From assembly GCA_036785705.1 (NCBI GenBank), contig JAWUZG010000032.1, forward strand, positions 16,115,501 to 16,179,500: 64,000 nt of DNA, in the 5' to 3' direction. Positions 56,566 to 64,000 of this stretch are shown in pieces (position 1 is the stretch's first letter; each line of letters begins with the position of its first letter). The position numbers and the translations under genes were made by a program. Source of the stretch: Acanthornis magna. Its lineage: Eukaryota > Chordata > Aves > Passeriformes > Acanthizidae. The notes beneath the pieces were generated by a model. The model had not been told where the DNA came from. It did no database searches and was given only the letters and a program-made list of their open reading frames with translations.

Positions 56566-59500
56566 GCAAGAGTGCAACTACTAACATACAGTTCTATTGT
56601 TGATCTATTTTGCTATATTTGCCATATAACTGAGTTTTGGGATCACAAATGCCTTTGTAAATTGTCATTGGATTCTGGCTCTAGATTTACTACTGCTTTT
56701 CAAATCCATCTAGAGTGTGCTACTCTGACTACTCTGACTTACACTCATGTTGACTCTATACCACATGCTGTGGTTGGGTGAAAATACAGTAAGTTCCTTT
56801 GGTTTTGAGGCCACTGCCAGCATGTTTTAGAGATGTACATTTCATTTTTCTCGTGATCTAGCATTGACCCCAAGCTTCTAATAAGCAAGGGGCTAATGTA
56901 TGCTAATGTATGCCTGCACCTCTAAACACCTTGAGTAAAACCAGTACTTCCTGAACTACTTTGTATTAGGTCCTTTTTTTTCTTTTAATTGACTTAATTT
57001 GTTATATTTACATGGTAAGCTATGTGGTATGTGGGTTTCATGGGATAGAGGCCAAGTTCACTTCTCTTTGACATGTTTGAGTGTGCTTTTTCAAAGTAAC
57101 AATTGCAGATGACTTACTCTTGCTACATCGTTCTGAGACTTGTGAAATCCTGTGTACAGATTCCCATAGCTGGAGGCAGCTTGGCGCAGGGAGATGGGGA
57201 AAGTGGGATACCCCAGCTGAAGAAAACACCCAGAGAGTCTCAGGCCTGAGATAGTTTGTTGGGCTTTCGAGAGCAGCTGCTTCCCAAAGGACTAATTTGC
57301 TCTGCAAATGCCTGGCTCAGGAAGCACTGAAGCTATATTGCTTTGGCCACATGCACAAGGTGCCAATGGCCACCAAACATGACATGGTATCTCTGTTCCT
57401 ATGACATAATTTGCCCATATCCAAGATGGACCATGGCCTGTAGTTTGCTCCCATACTGACTGTGCTTTACCAGTCACTGTTGTTCCTGAGGTGCAATGGC
57501 ATGAAGCATCCAGGTAGGATGGGAGCATGTTGAGGGCTCCTGTATCAGTTTCTTACTTGTTTGCTCCGCTCTGATGTTTCCCAGCTCTGCAGGAGTGAGT
57601 TGTTTCAGGTGTGTCGGTTAAATTGGCAGTGACTGACACTTACTGCCAGTGCCCAGGGATTCCCTGTCATTCGAGAACTACTGGGACCTGTCTAATAATC
57701 GCACTTTTCACATGCCCCTTCTCATCCAACCCTTCCTTCAGCTGCTGTTGTCTAATGTGATCAAAGCCTTTGCCCATCACATACTCCCTCTCCACTTTGT
57801 CGCTGGTGAGGTCTGATGAATCACCCTCGTTATTATTCTGAGCCTGCAGGTCACCCAGACACAACACAGTGCCCACACAATAGTGACAACTGAATTATAA
57901 CAACTTCTCAGTTTCCTTTGCAGCACAGATGCAATATTTATGACACTATTAATGCACAGCGCTGTCAAGATTTTTAAAATGAGAGTAACTCACCTGCCCC
58001 TGTCACACACACATGTCCTCCATGTTTCAGAAGTGTCAGGAGAATCCTTATCAATTTTTCTCTCTTAATAGTCTTCTGCCATGAAGCCTGAGTCAAAAAT
58101 GGCAGGCTGTACCACAGCAAATTCTGATGGATCTTTCTGTGGAGACAGTCAGCATAAAACTTTCAGCTGTGTTGCTTAAGCAAGTGACTTAGCCTTCAGT
58201 GACTTAGCCATGGGGATGTATAAGCACTACTTCCCCCTTATCTCCTCATTTTAAGCAGAATTTAACTCCCAAATATCTTCATCAATTTATCCCATAACCT
58301 TACAGGGCACCTGATACTTGACAAAACCAATATGTGACACAAAATTGACTCTCCTGGATCAGAAGGACCAAATTGAATTGTGGTCTTTATGCCAGGTCGG
58401 GTGTCACTTGTCTCCCTGGGGTCAGGCATGGAGCTGGCATCAACACTGCAGTTTTGTGCTCTGGCTATATTAGCAGAAATAGGACTGATTGACCTTGACT
58501 GTGGGTGATCTGGAGCTGATATTTGTGCTGCCAAGGGATGGGAAAACACATGCATTTGCAATGAATGTATATAGCATCTCAACTCTTAAGCTCCCACTCT
58601 ACCTGGCTGTGAAGGTAAGAACTTGGACCTACAGTGAGAGACTCGCATAGTAACTTTGTGAAAAATACACTCAGCGATTTCCGGCCATCATTGCTCTTGC
58701 AGCAGAAGTTGTGGCGACCAGTGACTTGCCTGTGGACTTGTAAGTCATTTAGGTACTTCTGGATTGCTCTTCTTTAACCTTCTTTGGTGCGAGTTCATAT
58801 ACAACTCTAGGAAAAAGCCTGAAGAAAGCTGCAGAGGGAGGGGAGCCAATGTACAACTTGCCTTCCTCATAATTTCTCCTAAGAACTTGCTTTTATTTTT
58901 CTTCTTGAAAAGCTGGTTATTATATTTCCCTCATGTCTTTGCTCTGACCTGAACAACAACTGAGCTCTATTATAGTCACTACATAAATCTGGTCTGAGAG
59001 ACCCTCATGCTACTGACAAAGGACATTTCATGGCACAGCCTTTCATTACCCTCCTCAGCCCATCTCTTTTAAAATGACAAACCTGCATTTAGAAAAAGGA
59101 AATTTACTGTGGCTTTTCTGTGCAGATGGTGATAAGTGTGAGTTAGCATTTGTAAGCTTATAAGCACATATGGTTTTGTACATATCAATTAAGGCAGTTG
59201 GCTAATCACTCTAATATCATTACTGATTCATCTGTATTCCTTCAAATAGACATTTATGCTCAGCCTGCTGGTTTTTATACGTATGGACTAGATTGTGCAA
59301 TTCTCCCTGTCACCATTTGTAGTCAATAACATTTCCTTGGCACCAAAGGGAGGAAAAGGGTACATTTTAGAACTGTGTGGGCAAGTCATTTGGCCCATGC
59401 CTTATGTAAAAGGCATGCACATAAAATATTTGTGCGTGTGTGGTTTCTTTTTAAAGGATCTGCTAGTCATGCTGTGGGCTGAGTGACAACAGCATTATGT

Positions 59501-60099
59501 CTGTGCACATGGGACATACATGCAGATTCATGCATGCATTCATCCTGCTGTTAGAAAGCCTCTTGTGCAAGGCCAAGTGTCTTAGTCCTAACCAGCCTCA
59601 CCTCACAGCCCTGCTTTGGCTCACCCCAGTACCTCCAAGGTACCTGAGTCTCTGTTTGGACTTCGGCAGGTGTTTGGGATCAAAAAAACTATGTGAGCTG
59701 CAGCTGTTGGAAGGTTTTAGGAACTGTATTGCTTTGCCAGTGTTTGTGATGAAATGACCTGGGTCATCCCCTGGTACAGGAAAGCTGTGGGACTGGAGCA
59801 CGGTGTGACCTGCAAGGCCATCCATTGACCAGAAAAGGTTCACCCCATGCGCCCTGATCTACTGCGTATGTTCTCAGAGCTCATCATCCTGCCAAAAATA
59901 TGGTTCATGCAGGCTGAAAAATGAGCACTCTTGACAAAGATTTTAAAAAGAAGACTTGGAGATTTTTCCAAGCTTTAGGTTCAGACAAAAGGTAATATTC
60001 ACATAAACACTCTTTGGGGTTTTTTTCTTTTTTTCACTTTTCAAAACTTCATGCCCACTTTTATTTAGCTTCCAAGTGGATGATGCATAGTCTCACCAG
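56566..60099. other. Intergenic, nothing recognised
   Basis: About 3.5 kb of single-copy-looking sequence. Open frames on both strands are under 110 codons and have no recognisable domains. Confidence 0.55.
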
Positions 60100-60232
60100 G
60101 GAAATGGTGGATTTCCCAACAATGAACAATTAAGATTCAGTGGAACAGGGTGCTGGGCCATCTTGTCTAGAACATGCTTTTGCCAAGAAAGGTTGGACCA
60201 GATGATACTTGAGATCCCTCCCAACCTAAAAT
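60100..60232 (+). mobile_element. CR1 LINE, 3' fragment
   Basis: Contains 'aagattcagtggaacagggtgctgggccatcttgtctagaacatgcttttgccaagaaaggttggaccagatgatacttgagatccctcccaacct', close to avian CR1 3' UTR. The terminal 'attctatg' repeats are missing or decayed. Confidence 0.9.
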
Positions 60233-63200
60233 GCCAGTTCAGAGCCAGGAACTGTTGCATTTTAGAGAACATAAGATTTTTGGGAGTGTCTTTACCTCTG
60301 TCTTCACATTGTTTTTGAAACGGAATTGAAGTATCTTTAGTCAAGGGGTTTTGATTAAAGAAACTGTTTTTCTTCAAAAATTATATCTGGTTTTGATGCT
60401 GAACAGCTCTCACTATCTAGGAAAAAAGCCCATAGGTTTTTAGAAGAAAAAAACCTAAAAAGTACATAAAATGAATGAGATGGTCACTCTCCCAGCTGTG
60501 GCCCAAAGGAAAATTTCTGTGTTAGTTCCTTACAGGAATTTATTTATAGATTTTTGCAAACCACAGTGATAAAGCTGCTATGGAGAGGTGGCAGGATGGT
60601 ATTTTTAGAACCCTACCTAGAACCTGGAGGTGTGATTTCCCCATAATCCCCTGGCAATTGCATAATAGAAACTGCAGTTTAGCTATAGGAAATGAGAATG
60701 AAACTGATAGTCCTGCAAATGTCCAGCACGGAGCTCTACTTTTGGGCGGTTGTGGGTGAATTTGCCTATAGTGGAGCCCTCTCAGAGAGCCAGATGTGTG
60801 ATGGATGAACTTCCAGGTCTCTCCATCTCCCTCAGTACTCCATCCTCAGTTAACTGTGCAATTAACTAGACTTTTGTTGACCTAGAGGGACCTGTGTCCT
60901 GTTGGTGCCACACATTCCTAGTTCTCCCTGGTGTTAATTGAAACTGGGGACACAAAGTGCTCTGGAGGTTGGGTCCAGTGAAAGCCTCAGTCAGGTCCCA
61001 TCTGCACATTTGTCATTGGACAGACTTGCCCTGGGTCTATCGTGTCGAGTAGACCTCGCTAGCAAAAGGGTCTTTTCCAATGATGTTTTTCAAAGAAAGT
61101 GAGGGGGAGGTGGGCAAAATTTTTCCATAGAAAATGCCTGTGTTTTTGAGAAAAACTCAAAATACTTCAGATCCGCCCTCTCCCCCACTTTGGCTCTCTG
61201 GTGTGATCCTGTCTGCTGAGGTGGACAATGGCATCTCCATGGGGTTGTGATGCAGCACCTGTCAAAAGAGGTTTTTTGGCTGCTGGCTTTGCTGACACTG
61301 AAGTACAGGAACACGAGGAAACTAGACTGTGTATGAAACATCACTTCCCAATCAAAATACCTTAGTTGTCAATATGTAAGAACAATGTACTTGCTCATAA
61401 TAGTTTTTGCAACACTAAATTGAAATCTCTGTAGAAATCAGACAGTGGCGAAATATTTAATAGAAATTTAATTCCAAGGGTTTTTCATCAGAAAATTGAT
61501 TTAATTTCATCCCAGAGCTAATCTTGCTGTCTTGATTAAATGAGGCAGAAAGAATATTTGCTGGTTGCACGCATCTCTCTGGTCCCTCATTTAGTGGTGT
61601 GTTTTTGGAGGGAGGAGACTTCTTGCATAACATCTTTGCATCTTTTGGTCACTCTATCTAATTTGCGACGCTGTCACAGCTGAGGCCAGTTGAGGCTGTT
61701 TTATTTCCTCCAAGAAGTCCATGCCCCTCCTCACTGGAGTGTTTTGGAAAAGACTTTTAAAAATCACAGTCTTGACAGTTCCCCAAGGCCACCACCTCTT
61801 GGATTCCTCATGTAAACGTAGCTACTGAAACACTGGGCACTTCATCCAAGGTAAATATCTAAGCCTTCTCTCCAGCCAAACAGAGATGGGCACCTCTCAG
61901 AGAGTTGGTTCACTCATCTTTTTAGGAGGGGATAATTGGAAGTGCCTCTCTTCATTGCCAAGAGGGAGAGGCTGATTTGTAGATGCATGACAACAAGTGA
62001 GATAAATCAGACCCAAACTGGTCTGAATTTTGAGCTCGTGCTTTACTCTCACTATGGCCTCTTGCCGACTTCTTAGACCCAAAGGCTGATTGTATTACTC
62101 TGGGGGAGGAGGCATTTTTGTAGACACATGAAAGAGGTCTGAGAAGTGCAAACGCATTATATGCAGCAATAATTGAGCTTCCTTCACCCCCTTAAAAGCT
62201 GCATCCTCTTCAGTGGGGGCTGATGCGTTAGCCACAATTTTGGCATTGCCAGATTTTAAGAGTTCTAATCTTGAAATGGAACATTTTCTTGACAGGTAAT
62301 TTGTACAGAGCACTGTACTGGAAAAGGATCTGCTCACTTGAAACTGAGTCTTACCCATGCTTTGCTTTACTTTGAGTAAAATTAGTCTGCAGGAGAAACC
62401 CTGCAGTCAGGGAATGGAGATCAAGAGGGTGCATGACCTCTAGTGCAGTTTAATTTTCAAAGGTGCATCTAATAGAGTTATAAACTGCTTTTTGGTGTGC
62501 CAGGGGATCTAGTCAGCCCCCAGGCTGCCCCTTGTGATCCAGTTCACTGCAGCAACATTTCTCTGCTGCCATCTCCTGTCCAATGCCCATCCCATGGCCC
62601 CATGGGACAAGGGCAGCAGCGGCTGGAGACTGGAGAAGCATTTCCCACCTTCCCAGGGCTTCTCCCCAACATCTGCAGTCCCAGTGGGAAGGGTGAGTCT
62701 CCACCCCCATTCTCCCTTCGGGCAGGCCAGTCCATGAGGAAATGTGGTGCCCAGTGCTCTGCCCTCTGCCACTGAATTTTCAAGTAAGATTTCTCACATA
62801 GGGCAGCTCCACCCTCCCGAAATCCAGACTTTTGAAAGGCTGTAAAACAGCCATGAATTTTCATGCAAAGCCTTCAGAGAGATGCTGTCTACTGACCTAA
62901 TGCCATGGGTAGTGTATATTTCATTTTAGGGTTGCTACACCTCAGGTATCCGCAGAAAACCCCTGAGCTTTGTTCTCATGGTTACCAATGTGTCCACTGA
63001 ATCCCTCAATAAAGTACATTACAGTGGTGCCTACTGGAAATACTATACCTAAACTTTAGGAGACCAGGCCATTATCATGCTCTGATTTCAATGACTTCCT
63101 CACTCTCCTCACAAGAAAAACAATTTCTTCTGAGCTGAAACCTGGCTCAGATGATCTCTCACAGAGACTGAATTTGATAATATTCACTGCAGACATTTTT

Positions 63201-63378
63201 GACTTAGAGAAATAAAATATAGAATGGAGCTTGACAGGTTTGAATTTCTTGGGGGATGCTTTTATGCACTTACAACTATTTTGTCTTGGAAAATCAGTTC
63301 TTTTGAAGAATTGGATCATTGATGTACATCTTCTTTTACTAGAGAAAGAACCAAAGACATTAATAAGAAAATAATGAC
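60233..63378. other. Intergenic, nothing recognised
   Basis: Ordinary sequence with a slightly GC-richer part around 62490-62770, where overlapping frames occur on both strands. No gene or repeat family recognised. Confidence 0.55.
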
Positions 63379-63879
63379 ACTATTATATTTTAATTTATTT
63401 TAATTATTTCTATTTTATATATGATATTTTATAGCATATTATTACATTATATACAATATATTATATATGTTATAGTTTATAATATAGGATATATATGATA
63501 TTATATTAGATATAGTATATATAATAACATATACTATATACTATATACTATATACGATATACTATATACGATATACTATATACTATATATTATATACTAT
63601 ATATGATATAAGATATAAGATATAATAGGTAAGGTATAATATATAAGATAAAAATAGTTATAACATATATTATAATAATATTAATTTATATAAAAATAAT
63701 ATAGTTATAAAATATATTATATGTTATATATTATATATTATATGTTATATGTTATATATTATATATTATATATTATATATTATATATTATGTAGTATATA
63801 GTATATAGTATATAGTACATAGTATATGGTATATGGTATATATTATATATGTTATATGTTATATGTCATATGTTATACT
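63379..63879. repeat. AT-rich heptamer satellite-like tract
   Basis: About 500 bp of almost pure A/T. The best-ordered parts are 7-bp arrays. On the left (about 63525-63600) the units are TATACTA with TATACGA variants. On the right (about 63720-63870) they are TATATTA, TATATGT, TAGTATA and TGGTATA. TATACTA and TAGTATA are reverse complements, so the two halves can pair. Assembly of such a tract may be unreliable. Confidence 0.93.
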
Positions 63880-64000
63880 TAAGTTACTTTCGCTTTAGAA
63901 AACAGAACTTTTCTGGAAAACAAAAGCTGGGTTTGTGTATCTTGCTGCATTTAAGTCATGAAAAGTACTATTTCTGATGACCTAGACTGCCATAAACCAT
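63880..64000. other. Intergenic, right edge of window
   Basis: Ordinary sequence following the AT tract. Nothing recognised. Confidence 0.5.

Noticed and set aside
1..64000. Prokaryote-style systems (operons, CRISPR arrays, defence islands), tRNA or rRNA genes
   Set aside because: No regularly spaced direct repeats with spacers, no closely packed long reading frames and no tRNA cloverleaf or rRNA sequence were seen. CR1 elements and the CpG-island promoter show this is bird nuclear DNA.

Overview
The window is vertebrate nuclear DNA, almost certainly from a bird. Three things point to birds: several CR1 LINE copies with the avian 3' end (body, then 'ggttggaccagatgat...', then short 'attctgtgattctgtga'-type repeats), several solo LTRs of avian endogenous-retrovirus type, and no Alu, B1 or other mammalian SINEs. 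The LTR types recall those I know from songbirds, but I cannot fix the order from sequence alone.

Layout. The left end (about 70-1740) is a CpG island. On the minus strand it holds coding exon 1 of AKIRIN2 (744-948), the start of its intron 1 (1-743, running off the left edge) and its promoter, with YY1-like sites, a ZNF143/THAP11-type 'ACTACAACTCCC' element and an ETS-like site. This is the only protein-coding gene I can name. Everything to the right (about 62 kb) reads as intergenic or regulatory DNA at about 40-45% GC, with no recognisable conserved coding exon. In human and, as far as I recall, chicken, the DNA upstream of AKIRIN2 leads towards SPACA1 and CNR1. I therefore infer that this is the AKIRIN2-CNR1 intergenic block, which would fit the lack of genes.

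Mobile DNA. Four solo LTRs: 5422-6008 (+), 34157-34435 (probably +, flanked by AAACAG/AAACAG), 38084-38788 (-, flanked by a perfect ATTATG/ATTATG duplication) and 40071-40990 (-, flanked by GTCTA/GCCTA). Five CR1 pieces: 11081-11164 (+), 19648-19988 (-), 30390-31119 (+), 55810-56565 (+, much older) and 60100-60232 (+). One possible ancient hAT-like remnant lies at 3186-3492. The right edge carries a 500-bp AT-only tract built of 7-bp units (63379-63879) that can fold on itself.

Unexplained structure. There is a CpG-rich islet at 33.6-34.0 kb with an exon-like 30-codon reading frame and a good splice donor. There is a strand-asymmetric pyrimidine-rich block at 7.25-8.33 kb, a GC islet inside AT-rich DNA at 8.6-9.1 kb, and a few enhancer-like stretches. 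I found no tRNA, rRNA, CRISPR array, operon or defence-type gene system. Nothing in the window supports a new multigene system; the most interesting items are the 33.6-34.0 kb islet, the LTR structures and the AT heptamer tract.
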